Source: Candidatus Cloacimonetes bacterium HGW-Cloacimonetes-2
GTDB taxonomy: Bacteria > Cloacimonadota > Cloacimonadia > Cloacimonadales > Cloacimonadaceae
DNA: 64,000 bases
NCBI GenBank assembly: GCA_002842035.1
Contig: PHBP01000005.1
Coordinates: 124,001-188,000 of the forward strand
Direction of reading: 5' to 3'
This document shows positions 55,729 through 64,000 of this stretch, in pieces (the stretch's first letter is position 1; each line of letters starts with the position of its first letter). The notes under the pieces are model-generated. The model worked only from the letters and a program-made list of their open reading frames with translations. It ran no database searches and was not told the DNA's origin. The translations under genes were made by a program, and so were the position numbers.

Positions 55729-58035
55729 ATGATCAACCGGCGTCCTCTCCCGGCGCCTCTTTTTTTACCGCTGGTAGCGTGGTCTGCCGGCATTGTGCTG
55801 GCACGCTATCAGGAGCTACCGCAGGTTTGGATACCGGTGGCAGTTGCGGCTGTGCTGCTCTTAGCAGCTATATTCATCAAGCAGATAAGGCTGGGTTTGT
55901 TGCTTGTATCAATCCTGATCTGCGGAGGCATCAGGCAGGAAATCAGACAGGCAAAGCAGGATCATCTGGCTGCACTTCTCAGCACCAGAGAGACCTTTAG
56001 GCAAGAGATAGAGTTTGAGTGCGTCAATCTGATCTCCAGCCCAAACGGAAGCTATCAGATCAGGCTACGCAAACTGGCGGGAGTTGATAGCGAGGCAGAC
56101 TTGCTTTTCAGGACTGATGAGCGCTTGGTGATAGGCGGGATTTATAGCTGTGTGGCAGAACTGAGGGCTCTGAAGCAGGATTCCCTGCTGGATATCTATC
56201 CCAGTCGCTATAGCGGACTGGCTATACCACTACTGCATCTGAAGCATCTCAATAAAGAAACTAAACAACTATCAGTCAATAAGATCAGGGCGAGCTTACT
56301 GGACAATCTGGATCGGACTACCGGGGCTCATTCGGGTTTTGCGAAAGCCCTGTTGCTATCTGATATCAGCTCAAAGCAGCAGTATAGGGAGCGGCTTACC
56401 AGGGGCGGGCTGATCCATCTGATCGTAGTGAGCGGCTTGCATGTGTGGTTCATCTATGCTGCCTTGATGGTGGTACTCAGGCTGTTTCTGCCAAAGCGGT
56501 TTTCAGAGTTTATTGCGATCCTTCTGATCCTGGGATTTGCGGCTCTGAATGCGTGGTCTGCGCCTGTTTTGAGGGCAGCGCTGATGATCATAATCCTAAT
56601 TCTCTCAAAGTGGTCATCGAGGCCTGTGGCGATGCTGCAGGTGCTGTCTTTGAGCCTGTGGATCATCACATTGATCGATCCTGCGCAGCTATTCTCGATC
56701 AGTCTGCAGCTATCGTATTTGAGTGTTGCGGTGATCTCGCTGGGGGTGCCGAGGCTCTTTAAACCAAGCTTTGAGCATAGTTTTATCAGGACATTGCTCC
56801 AGGGACAGCTCCAGTACCTGCTGATGTCGTTTCTGGTGGGTCTGGCGATCCTGCCGGTGAGCTTGTATTACTTTGGGACAGGCTCGATGAACGGAGTGAT
56901 CGGCAATTTGGTGGGAGTGCCCTTGATCGGGCTCATCCTGCCTGTAGCGTTTATTCTGATGTTGATTCCCTCTGGATGGGGCATTACGACTCTGTTGGGA
57001 CTGGCATACAAGTATCTCTGCGAGTTGTTCTTAAACTGGGCAGAATGGGTGGCTGGCTTGCCTCTGTGGTTGGGCTCAAACTACCTAAGCCTGAGCCAGT
57101 GTCTGGCAGCTTGCCTGGGACTATTGCTCTTCTTCCTGCTGATCAGGAAGCAGTGGCAAGCCTTGAAGTATCTGGGAGTACCGGTTATCATAGGGATAGC
57201 CCTGCTCTTGGTGATCCCTGCCTGGGTGCTGCCTCCAAAGCCAATGCTTTATATCTTTTCGAGTGGATCTTCGGATTGCGCTCTGTTTCGATTTGACAAT
57301 GATACCGAGCTGATGATAGATACGGCTGGGATATATGGTAGTTACAACGATGCGCAAGAGCTTAACGAGGAGCAGCTATTTGAAAACAACTGGATGCAGA
57401 ACAGGCTGCTGCGCTTCCTCGCAAAGCAGGGCATCAAAGAGCTGGATTGGCTGGTGATTACTCATATGCACAATGATCATTATGGAGGATTGGCATCGCT
57501 GTGCAGAGCAGTAAAAGTCTCCAATATCCTGATCAGCGACGAGAGCTACTTCAACCCGGTATGGCAGCATCTTGACAGCTTGAAGCTGTTCTCGCGCAGC
57601 AAGATCCACATAGTAACAGATACCTTGAGTATGGATATTGCCGATGCCAGGCTGATCTTTCTGCATCCGGACAGGGACTATATCGCCAGTGATGAAAACA
57701 ACCGCTCTTTGGTCTTGAAAGTGGAGCATCTGGCTGGAAGCTATCTCTTTACCTCAGATATCGAAGCGGAAGCGGAGAATTATCTGGTGCGGCATTATGG
57801 TAAGCTCCTGAAATCTGATTACCTCAAGGTGCCTCATCACGGCAGCCGGAGCTCATCCACCCAGGCTTTTATCGATGCAGTAAAACCTCAATATGCTCTG
57901 ATTACTGCGGCTCGCAGAAATCGCTATGGCTTTCCCCACACTGAGGTCTTGCAGCGTTATCACAACAGCGGTGCAAGTATCCACACTACCGCCAATGGCA
58001 GCCTTGTTATCCCGCTGGAATCTCCTCGCAGATGA
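55729..58035 (+). CDS. comEC: ComEC/Rec2 family DNA-internalisation protein
   Basis: 768 residues. N-terminal helices plus an OB-like domain (residues 60-165) precede the Competence domain (GLIHLIVVSGLHVWFIYAAL, ISLQLSYLSVAVI) with about nine helices. The C-terminal metallo-beta-lactamase-like domain starts near 505 (MLYIFSSGSSDCALFRFD) and contains THMHNDHYGG, the HxHxDH motif, and VPHHGSRSSST. All three domains are present, so it is full-length. It forms the channel that takes single-stranded DNA across the inner membrane during transformation. It lies downstream of the TPR and membrane proteins. Confidence 0.94.
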   Translation: MINRRPLPAPLFLPLVAWSAGIVLARYQELPQVWIPVAVAAVLLLAAIFIKQIRLGLLLVSILICGGIRQEIRQAKQDHLAALLSTRETFRQEIEFECVNLISSPNGSYQIRLRKLAGVDSEADLLFRTDERLVIGGIYSCVAELRALKQDSLLDIYPSRYSGLAIPLLHLKHLNKETKQLSVNKIRASLLDNLDRTTGAHSGFAKALLLSDISSKQQYRERLTRGGLIHLIVVSGLHVWFIYAALMVVLRLFLPKRFSEFIAILLILGFAALNAWSAPVLRAALMIIILILSKWSSRPVAMLQVLSLSLWIITLIDPAQLFSISLQLSYLSVAVISLGVPRLFKPSFEHSFIRTLLQGQLQYLLMSFLVGLAILPVSLYYFGTGSMNGVIGNLVGVPLIGLILPVAFILMLIPSGWGITTLLGLAYKYLCELFLNWAEWVAGLPLWLGSNYLSLSQCLAACLGLLLFFLLIRKQWQALKYLGVPVIIGIALLLVIPAWVLPPKPMLYIFSSGSSDCALFRFDNDTELMIDTAGIYGSYNDAQELNEEQLFENNWMQNRLLRFLAKQGIKELDWLVITHMHNDHYGGLASLCRAVKVSNILISDESYFNPVWQHLDSLKLFSRSKIHIVTDTLSMDIADARLIFLHPDRDYIASDENNRSLVLKVEHLAGSYLFTSDIEAEAENYLVRHYGKLLKSDYLKVPHHGSRSSSTQAFIDAVKPQYALITAARRNRYGFPHTEVLQRYHNSGASIHTTANGSLVIPLESPRR

Positions 58036-58065
58036 TGGCTTCTCGTGAAGCCCAAAGATTTTCTA

Positions 58066-58094
58066 TTGACAAGAAACTGCCGTTGTATTGCAAT
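58066..58094 (+). promoter_or_regulatory. putative promoter of the etfA operon, TTGACA - 17 bp - TGCAAT
   Basis: TTGACA at 58066-58071 and a weak TGCAAT 17 bases on, followed by an aaggag ribosome site and the etfA ATG at 58117. Confidence 0.4.
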
Positions 58095-58116
58095 TGCCAA
58101 AGGAGTATAAAACTGT

Positions 58117-59307
58117 ATGATCGAAGTATTGACTGAAAAATGTATCGGATGCGGTGCTTGCCTGAGAGCTTGCGCTTACGACGCCATCACTCTGGAAGAC
58201 AAACTGGCTGTAATTGATGTAGATAAATGTGTGCTATGCGGTGCTTGCGTGCAAGCCTGCGCTTTTGATGCCATCCTGATCAGAAAGAAATCCTCACATC
58301 AGGTGGACAAGTCCGCCTATAAGGGCATTTGGGTTTTTGCAGAGCAACATCGTGGTGTGATCGCTCCGGTGGTTTATGAGCTCCTTGGAAAGGGACGCGA
58401 ATTGGCAGATCAGATGGGTGAAGATCTTACTGCTGTCCTTTTGGGAAGCGGTCTTGAAGGGATGAGCTCCATCCTGATCTCCTATGGAGCGGATCAGGTG
58501 ATCGAACTGGATGATCCCACGCTTGCTAATTTCCGCGATGAGAGTTATGCCAAAGCGCTCTCTGTGCTGGCAGACAAGTACAAGCCTTCAGTTATCCTTG
58601 CCGGCGCCACTGTGACCGGCAGATCCTTTATTCCCAGGGTCGCTGTGCAGCTTCATACCGGGCTTACGGCGGATTGCACAGGCCTTGAATACGATCCTGA
58701 AACCGGCAATCTGATGCAGACACGCCCTGCCTTTGGCGGTAATATAATGGCCACAATCGTTACGGCTAATCACCGTCCCCAGATGGCAACCGTCCGTCAC
58801 AAAGTGATGGATCCCCTGATGCCTGATGAGAGCCGCAATGGTGTCGTGATCCAGGAATCGGTAAATCTCGAGCTCGATGAAGAGAAGACTGTCTTCCTTG
58901 GCTTTGAAAAGGAAAAGACCAATCTGGTCAATATCACCGAAGCCAATATCATCGTGGCAGGCGGACGCGGTATTAAGGATGCCAGGAATTTCGCAATGAT
59001 CGAGGAACTTGCCGAGGCTCTGGATGGAGCTGTGGGAGCTTCCCGTGCTGCTGTGGACGCCGAATGGATTCCATATTCCCACCAGGTGGGACAAACCGGA
59101 AAGACAGTTAAACCAAACATATATATAGCAGTTGGCATCAGCGGGGCGATTCAACATCTGGCAGGGATGTCCTCCGCGGATTACATCATTGCAATCAACA
59201 AAGATCCCGATGCACCAATCTTCAAGGTAGCCGATCTCGGCATCGTTGGAGATCTCTTTGAAGTACTACCACAAGTAATAAAAAGGATAAAAGAAATCAG
59301 ACGATGA
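58117..59307 (+). CDS. etfA: electron-transfer flavoprotein alpha subunit with N-terminal 2[4Fe-4S] ferredoxin domain
   Basis: 396 residues. Two ferredoxin motifs (CIGCGACLRAC, CVLCGACVQAC) fill residues 8-50, followed by EtfA domain I (GIWVFAEQHRGVIAPVVYEL) and the FAD domain with VAGGRGIKDARN, GASRAAVDAEWI, HQVGQTGKTVKPNIYIAVGISGAIQH. Such fused EtfA proteins occur in anaerobes and pair with EtfB. No etfB is adjacent, which is unusual; the partner may be elsewhere. The stop overlaps the amidohydrolase start by four bases. Confidence 0.93.
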   Translation: MIEVLTEKCIGCGACLRACAYDAITLEDKLAVIDVDKCVLCGACVQACAFDAILIRKKSSHQVDKSAYKGIWVFAEQHRGVIAPVVYELLGKGRELADQMGEDLTAVLLGSGLEGMSSILISYGADQVIELDDPTLANFRDESYAKALSVLADKYKPSVILAGATVTGRSFIPRVAVQLHTGLTADCTGLEYDPETGNLMQTRPAFGGNIMATIVTANHRPQMATVRHKVMDPLMPDESRNGVVIQESVNLELDEEKTVFLGFEKEKTNLVNITEANIIVAGGRGIKDARNFAMIEELAEALDGAVGASRAAVDAEWIPYSHQVGQTGKTVKPNIYIAVGISGAIQHLAGMSSADYIIAINKDPDAPIFKVADLGIVGDLFEVLPQVIKRIKEIRR

Positions 59308-60515
59308 TAATCAAGCCTTCGATCAGTGTCATCAGCTCTGATCGGGTGGAATCAAGAATTGAGCTGGATCTTCAGAGCCGTTTCACTGTGGACGCACCGG
59401 ATGCCGTAAGTATCGACAATGCCGTCGCCTACAGCCCCATGATCAATTCTCATGACCATTTGATCGGCAACTGGTTTCCCCGTGCCGGGGACAAGCGTCC
59501 TTACCACAATTCTCATATCTGGGTGGAGGATATGAAGAGCTCTTTCAGCTTTCTGGAACGCAACAAGTTCTGGATGAACGACGGCTCTTTCCGGCTCCAC
59601 GAGCCTGCGTCTCTGATCCTTGCACAGCTTGGTGCTTATAAAAACCTCTTCTGCGGCTGCGCCACCGTTCACGACCACGCTCCCGTTCAGCAGGACGTCT
59701 ATTACGATGCAATGCCGATAGAGGTCATCCGGGCATATCGCCAGTGCCATTCCATCACCCTGGAAAACTGGTGGGGCGGTGAATCCGCCGATGAAGAGAT
59801 GCGGCTCACTGATGGTAAGATCCCTTATATCATTCACTTGGGTGAGGGTATCGATACCATCACCAAAGCCGAATTTAGCGAAGTAGTAAAGCGCAAATTG
59901 CTCAGGCGCAACACCCTGATGATCCATGGCATCGCTTTCTCCGAAGCTGATCTCAAGAAGATAGCAGCCGCCAAAGCCTCCGTCTGCTGGTGTCCCACCT
60001 CAAATTACTATCTGATCGGTGAGACCCTCAAGGTCGAAGCTGCCCTGGCGTGTGGTGCAAATGTCACCATCGGAACGGATTCCACCATGTCCGGCGGGAT
60101 CAACCTCTTCGATGAATTCGCCACAGTTCACCAGCACTTCCCCAATCTGCCTCTTTCCACTCTATACAAAATGGCCACTGAAAATGCCGTCTATGCTCTG
60201 ATGCTGCCCGAACGCTTTGCCAAGCTGCAACCGGACCAGACCCGCAATCTGCTCCTGATGGACATTATCGATCGTGATCCCTTTGCCAATCTGCTGGCTT
60301 GCGATGCCTCCAATATCCGGCTTCTGATGCGCGAAGGCAAGCCTATTTATGGCGATACCGACTGGCTCCAGTGGCTCGATCTCGACATGAGCGACTACAG
60401 CACTTTTAGAACCGGCAGCAAGGAGAAATTCGTCATAGGTGATCCCCAGGATCTAAACGACCAGATAGACGCTGTTCTGGGCTATCACAAAGACTTCCCT
60501 TATCTACCCTTCTGA
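59304..60515 (+). CDS. amidohydrolase-superfamily protein (TRZ/ATZ-like)
   Basis: 403 residues. Metal ligands of the amidohydrolase fold are visible: SHDHL (HxH), IIHLGEGID (His), MIHGIAFSE (His) and TIGTDST (Asp). The C-terminal part lacks the usual DxVDV beta sandwich of many family members, but AVYALMLPERFAKLQP and DLLLMDI-like strands are present. The family hydrolyses amides, ring N-C bonds or deaminates. The substrate is not predictable. It is encoded in the operon etfA - this gene - thiF - thiS. Confidence 0.87.
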   Translation: MIIKPSISVISSDRVESRIELDLQSRFTVDAPDAVSIDNAVAYSPMINSHDHLIGNWFPRAGDKRPYHNSHIWVEDMKSSFSFLERNKFWMNDGSFRLHEPASLILAQLGAYKNLFCGCATVHDHAPVQQDVYYDAMPIEVIRAYRQCHSITLENWWGGESADEEMRLTDGKIPYIIHLGEGIDTITKAEFSEVVKRKLLRRNTLMIHGIAFSEADLKKIAAAKASVCWCPTSNYYLIGETLKVEAALACGANVTIGTDSTMSGGINLFDEFATVHQHFPNLPLSTLYKMATENAVYALMLPERFAKLQPDQTRNLLLMDIIDRDPFANLLACDASNIRLLMREGKPIYGDTDWLQWLDLDMSDYSTFRTGSKEKFVIGDPQDLNDQIDAVLGYHKDFPYLPF

Positions 60516-60533
60516 TAGAGAGATATACTTGTT

Positions 60534-61145
60534 ATGACGCGCAATGAGTTCTTTGGCGCTCATGATCCCCGGCAGCTTGAGATCTGGCAAAAGGCTACGA
60601 TCGGCATCGCAGGAGCAGGTGGCTTGGGCTCCAATATCGCTATTGCGCTTACCCGTGCCGGAATAGGCCGCCTGATTATTGCCGATTTTGATCTCGTAAG
60701 CCCCAGCAATCTCAACCGTCAGCAATACTTTATGGATCAGATCGGAGAGCCCAAAGTAGAAGCTCTAAGGCACAATCTGGAGCGTATCAGCCCCTATACC
60801 CGGATCGACATCTATCAGGATAAGATCGATCCATCCAATCTCTCTCTGATCTATAGCGATGCACAGATTATGCTGGAGGCTTTTGACCTGGCAGATCAGA
60901 AGGCAATGCTCCTGGAAGCCTGGACTGCCAAATATCCCGAGCGTCACCTGATTGCCGCATCCGGCCTGGCAGGCGTAGGCTCCGGAGAAAACATCAAGAT
61001 CGAACACTATGGCAAGCTCCATATCATCGGCGATGGCATCAGCGAGCTTAGCCCCGGAATCAGCCCCGTCTCCGCCCGAGTGGCAATCGTCGCCGCAATG
61101 CAGGCCAATCTCTGCCTGGAACTACTCTTAAAGGAATCTCAATGA
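60534..61145 (+). CDS. thiF: ThiF-family sulfur-carrier adenylyltransferase, short anaerobe type
   Basis: 203 residues. The adenylation motif GIAGAGGLGSNIAIALTRAG, DFDLVSPSNLNRQQYF and the C-terminal PARVAIVAAMQAN-like stretch (here SARVAIVAAMQAN) match the short ThiF subfamily. There are no CxxC zinc motifs and no Cys in the core. It activates the C-terminal Gly of ThiS as an acyl-adenylate. Its stop overlaps the ThiS-like start by four bases. Confidence 0.88.
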   Translation: MTRNEFFGAHDPRQLEIWQKATIGIAGAGGLGSNIAIALTRAGIGRLIIADFDLVSPSNLNRQQYFMDQIGEPKVEALRHNLERISPYTRIDIYQDKIDPSNLSLIYSDAQIMLEAFDLADQKAMLLEAWTAKYPERHLIAASGLAGVGSGENIKIEHYGKLHIIGDGISELSPGISPVSARVAIVAAMQANLCLELLLKESQ

Positions 61146-61339
61146 TAAATGTCAATGGACACAATATAGACTGGCAGGAAGGTATGACCATCCGCGATAT
61201 CTTAAATGTAATGCGCTACACCTTCCGGATGCTGGTGATCAAAGTTGATGGCAAGCTCGTTCCAAAGACGGATTACGATACTTTCACCGTTGCCGATGGT
61301 GCCGAAGTCCACGTGATCCACCTGATCAGTGGAGGCTGA
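61142..61339 (+). CDS. thiS: ThiS/MoaD-like sulfur carrier
   Basis: 65 residues in a ubiquitin-like beta grasp (INVNGHNIDWQEGMTIRDIL, VIKVDGKLVPK), with C-terminal LISGG. The final Gly-Gly is the site of thiocarboxylate formation. It pairs with the ThiF directly upstream. Because the thiamin operon uses Thi4, its sulfur may serve another path. Confidence 0.9.
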   Translation: MINVNGHNIDWQEGMTIRDILNVMRYTFRMLVIKVDGKLVPKTDYDTFTVADGAEVHVIHLISGG

Positions 61340-61363
61340 TTTACCCTTTTGCCCCGGAACCGC

Positions 61364-61390
61364 TGCCCCCTCCCGCCTGGAGAAGGGGCA
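61364..61390. terminator. hairpin between convergent thiS and von Willebrand factor A gene
   Basis: TGCCCC (61364-61369) pairs with GGGGCA (61385-61390), and CTCC with GGAG inside, with a two-base bulge. There is no T-run on either strand, so its role as terminator is uncertain. Confidence 0.4.
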
Positions 61391-61404
61391 CCCGATCCCA
61401 TAGA

Positions 61405-63288
61405 TTAGTCTCCTGATCCCAGCCTGATGGCTTTCTGGATCAGCTCCATAAATTCTGCTTTGTATCCGTGAGGATCGCTGCTCATACTATTGGCAGCCAA
61501 TTCTTTTACCATCTCCCAATGCAGATTTCCCTTGAATCTGGAATTCTGCAGCATCAAGCCATATCCCACCACTGCCGCGGAGAAGCGATAACGTTCGCTG
61601 GTCTCCCGGAGACGTACAGGCCTGTTCAAGACCTGCTGATCCAGCGGAATACTGGTCTCGCCGTCGGGTTCTTTGTAACGCAGCTTGACGGTCATCATTT
61701 CTGCTGATTGCCTGGCTTCCGGGCTGATCTGAATACTCTGGTATCTCAATGAATCCAGCTCTGCGACGGGTTCTCGGGAGCTTGAGGGGATGATCTCGTA
61801 GATAGCTGTCACCGTATGTCCGGCACCCAGCTCTCCCGCATCGACCGTATCATCGCGAAATTCTTCCGGACGCAAGAGCCTGTTTTCATAGCCGATCAGC
61901 CGGTATCCACGCACGTGTGCCGGATTGAATTCTGCCTGAATCTTGACGTCCTTGGCAATCGTGTACAAAGTAGAGCCGATCTCATTGACCAGCACCTTCT
62001 TGGCTTCCATAATCGTATCGATATAGGCATAGTTGCCATTGCCGCGATTTGCCAGCAGCTCTATCTTGTTGTCTTTGTAGTTGCCCATTCCATAGCCCAA
62101 TACAGTAAGGAAGATGCCCCGGTTGCGATTGTTCACGACCAGCTCTTCCAGGGCTGTCATCGAGGAGAGTCCCACGTTAAAATCACCATCTGTGCAGAGG
62201 ATCACCCGGTTGTTTCCACCCCGGATCATACTGGAAGCTGCGGTATCATAAGCAAGCTGTATCCCTGCTGCTCCGGCGGTTGATCCACCTGCAGTAAGAG
62301 TATTGATCGCTTCCTTGATCCTGAGCTTTTGATCTCCTGGTGTAGAGGGCAAGACCACCCTGGTTCCGGAGGCATAGACCACGATTCCGATCCTATCCTG
62401 CGCCCTGAGGTTATCCACCAGCATCGTAAGCGATCTCTGCACCAAAGGCAGCTTGTTTTCCGGCATCATCGAGCCCGATACATCGATCAGGAAGACCAGA
62501 TTGGAAGGTGCTGCTTCTGCCAGATCTATGCTTCTGCCTTTGAGTCCGATATGCACGAGCTGATGCTGCGTATTCCAGGGGCACTCGCCATATTCTGTAT
62601 AGATGGAAAAGGGATGTTCGCCTCTGGGCTCCGGATAATCGTAGCTAAAGTAATTTACCAGCTCTTCGATCCGGATCATCGAGGCATCCGGCAATTGTCC
62701 GTTATTGAGCATCCTGCGAACGTTGCTATAGGTCGCCGTATCCACATCGATGGAAAAGGTCGAAAGCGGCTCCGTAAGCGGACTGTGGAAGATATTGGGA
62801 TTGATCGCACTATATTCTTCCGTGTTATGTACCGCAAAATCTCCTAACGAAGCCATCGGCATCTTATAGACCCCGGCTCCGCCTTGCAGCGAGAGGGATT
62901 CTGAAATATCAACGCTTTCTCGGGGAGCCGTCACCGGAGTGGTCTCGATTGCCCTAACCGGGCTCAAACGGACGTCCACCACCTCGGGTGCGCCTTCCAA
63001 TAGCATAACGCTATCTCTGGTAACGGTTTCAAATCCCGGATGCGTAAATACCAGCCGGTAATAACCCTGCTGCATATTGTCAAAACGGTAGTTACCGCGG
63101 TTGTTTGATTGAGTCTGAAAACTTGCCCTTGCCGCGCCCAGATAATGTGCCTGAACGCTCACTCTTGCCAAAGCTCTTCCGGCATTATCCGTGACCTTGC
63201 CGATGATGCTATTTGTCTTGAGACCTGTTTGTGCCAGCAGCATTCCCAGCAGCAGCACGATGGACAGAATAGTGATAAAGCGTTTCAT
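61405..63288 (-). CDS. secreted von Willebrand factor A protein (YfbK-like)
   Basis: 627 residues with a signal peptide (MKRFITILSIVLLLGMLLAQ). A carboxypeptidase-regulatory-like domain (residues 27-110: GKVTDNAGRALARVSVQAHY, GNYRFDNMQQGYYRLVF) precedes the YfbK N-terminal segment (NPLTEPLSTFSIDVDTATYS-like) and the VWA domain with intact MIDAS: LVFLIDVSGSMMPENK (DxSxS), TAGGSTAGAAGI, CTDGDFNVG. The C-terminal DUF3520-like part follows. It probably works in envelope protein assembly or adhesion. The SIMPL-domain gene lies directly upstream on the same strand. Confidence 0.92.
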   Translation of the reverse strand: MKRFITILSIVLLLGMLLAQTGLKTNSIIGKVTDNAGRALARVSVQAHYLGAARASFQTQSNNRGNYRFDNMQQGYYRLVFTHPGFETVTRDSVMLLEGAPEVVDVRLSPVRAIETTPVTAPRESVDISESLSLQGGAGVYKMPMASLGDFAVHNTEEYSAINPNIFHSPLTEPLSTFSIDVDTATYSNVRRMLNNGQLPDASMIRIEELVNYFSYDYPEPRGEHPFSIYTEYGECPWNTQHQLVHIGLKGRSIDLAEAAPSNLVFLIDVSGSMMPENKLPLVQRSLTMLVDNLRAQDRIGIVVYASGTRVVLPSTPGDQKLRIKEAINTLTAGGSTAGAAGIQLAYDTAASSMIRGGNNRVILCTDGDFNVGLSSMTALEELVVNNRNRGIFLTVLGYGMGNYKDNKIELLANRGNGNYAYIDTIMEAKKVLVNEIGSTLYTIAKDVKIQAEFNPAHVRGYRLIGYENRLLRPEEFRDDTVDAGELGAGHTVTAIYEIIPSSSREPVAELDSLRYQSIQISPEARQSAEMMTVKLRYKEPDGETSIPLDQQVLNRPVRLRETSERYRFSAAVVGYGLMLQNSRFKGNLHWEMVKELAANSMSSDPHGYKAEFMELIQKAIRLGSGD

Positions 63289-63416
63289 TTACACCTCCCT
63301 TGTGGTGAGCGGCGCAAAAGGGTGAGCGCTCACCCTCTCGCTGCCTGATGCTTTATATCAGCGGCAAAAGCCGCGGTCCGTATATACTTACTACTGCCTG
63401 ATGCTAATCCTGCAAA

Positions 63417-64000
63417 TTATCTTAAGGTAAACTCCGCCGTAAGGGTTACTGATATGTGTTTGCTACGGGTTGCGGTGCTGTAGATACCATAATCCGATAC
63501 TTCCGTGGAATAGGGCTCTGTAATCTGGAATACCCCCGCCCGGGCAAAATACATCTTGCCGAGGCGTGTCTTGGCGGCGCTGCTGATCTCTTTGGCTCGT
63601 GCCACCGCATCCTGAGTTGCCTCGGATAGTAGCGCCTTCTTCAGATCGGGCAGCTTCGTATAGAAATAGCCCAGATAGCTATTATCATAAGTAATCCCAA
63701 GCTGATTAAAGACCTGCGGATTGAGCGCTATCTGCTCCACCTTGTCCAGCTTGTTGCTGGTGATCACCAGGCTCTGCTGCACCTTGTAAGAGACCACATT
63801 GCCATAATTATCGGTAATCGCATTGGTAGAGGCTGGATTTAGCTGAATCTCTTTGGCTTCAAAGCCTTGCTGAGTAAGGTGATTGCGAAACTTGTCCACA
63901 TCCCCCTGCAGCAAGCCCGATGCCTCTCTCTGGGCACCCGGAGCAGCATCCCGGCTGATTGCAATATTCCACTTTACCAGGTCCGATTCAAAAGGCTTGG
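63417..64000 (-). CDS. SIMPL-domain (DUF541) protein, 5' end outside window
   Basis: The frame stays open to the end of the window, so the gene begins further right; 193 codons are visible. The visible part begins KPFESDLVKWNIAISRDA and carries the SIMPL pattern: QQGFEAKEIQLNPAS, VQQSLVITSNKLDKVEQIAL, FYTKLPDLKKALLSEATQDA, AKTRLGKMYFARAGVFQI and a final VTLTAEFTLR strand. SIMPL proteins are periplasmic or secreted, of uncertain function. It may be co-transcribed with the von Willebrand gene 128 bases downstream. Confidence 0.85.
   Translation of the reverse strand, partial: KPFESDLVKWNIAISRDAAPGAQREASGLLQGDVDKFRNHLTQQGFEAKEIQLNPASTNAITDNYGNVVSYKVQQSLVITSNKLDKVEQIALNPQVFNQLGITYDNSYLGYFYTKLPDLKKALLSEATQDAVARAKEISSAAKTRLGKMYFARAGVFQITEPYSTEVSDYGIYSTATRSKHISVTLTAEFTLR

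Overview
The window looks like chromosome of an anaerobic Gram-negative bacterium of the FCB group, most likely Candidatus Cloacimonadota (Cloacimonas-like). The reasons are: several large secreted proteins with the YPNPFNP-type C-terminal sorting domain of type IX secretion; an Omp85/BamA gene; the MEP isoprenoid genes ispD and ispF; an electron-transfer flavoprotein with fused ferredoxin clusters; and a thiamin operon built on a Thi4 of the sulfide-dependent, His-containing type. Phylum assignment is inference; no rRNA gene is present.

Layout. 1-9 kb: two convergent genes for giant secreted proteins (a gingipain-type C25 tail and a 1454-residue fibronectin-rich protein) with a bidirectional terminator between them. 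9-16 kb (minus): a BtpA/SgcQ-family gene, then the operon lipoprotein - GxDxY-repeat protein - rsmG - parA - parB. 15.5-20.5 kb: nitroreductase, tRNA-Asn, NUDIX, and a TPP-riboswitch-controlled operon thi4-thiE-thiC-thiD. 20.8-27 kb (plus): MutS-like ATPase, split ThrE exporter, HD phosphohydrolase, transglutaminase-like protein. 27.3-35.9 kb (minus): a tight operon bamA - radical SAM - ispD - glmS-like - ispF - mobB - queE. 35.97-37.57 kb: a non-coding repeat island bounded by inverted repeats, with nested hairpins and a broken reading frame. 37.7-47.2 kb (plus): a seven-gene operon described below. 47.6-58 kb: leuS, a LamG/type IX cargo protein, an MFS transporter, a PEGA protein, a TPR protein, a membrane protein and comEC. 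58.1-61.3 kb: etfA - amidohydrolase - thiF - thiS. 61.4-64 kb (minus): a von Willebrand factor A protein and a SIMPL-domain protein cut by the window end.

The best candidate for an undescribed system is the 37.7-47.2 kb operon: a PqqD-like RiPP-recognition protein, an ATP-grasp ligase, a fold-type III PLP decarboxylase of the DAP/ornithine decarboxylase family, a urea-transporter channel fused to an M23 peptidase, a TPR protein, a TPR plus outer-membrane barrel protein and a 926-residue lipoprotein. The decarboxylase carries an N-terminal tail that resembles a RiPP leader (Y-x-x-P-x-I, then G-x-M-N-K-Y-G), which suggests that the PqqD-like protein docks on the enzyme itself. Together the genes would span cytoplasm, inner membrane, periplasm and outer membrane.

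Other points of note are a four-copy 75-bp intergenic repeat built from 11-bp units, a second two-copy intergenic repeat, a GlmS-like enzyme whose presumed catalytic cysteine lies at residue 46 instead of the N-terminus, and a ThiF/ThiS pair that the Thi4-based thiamin operon does not need.
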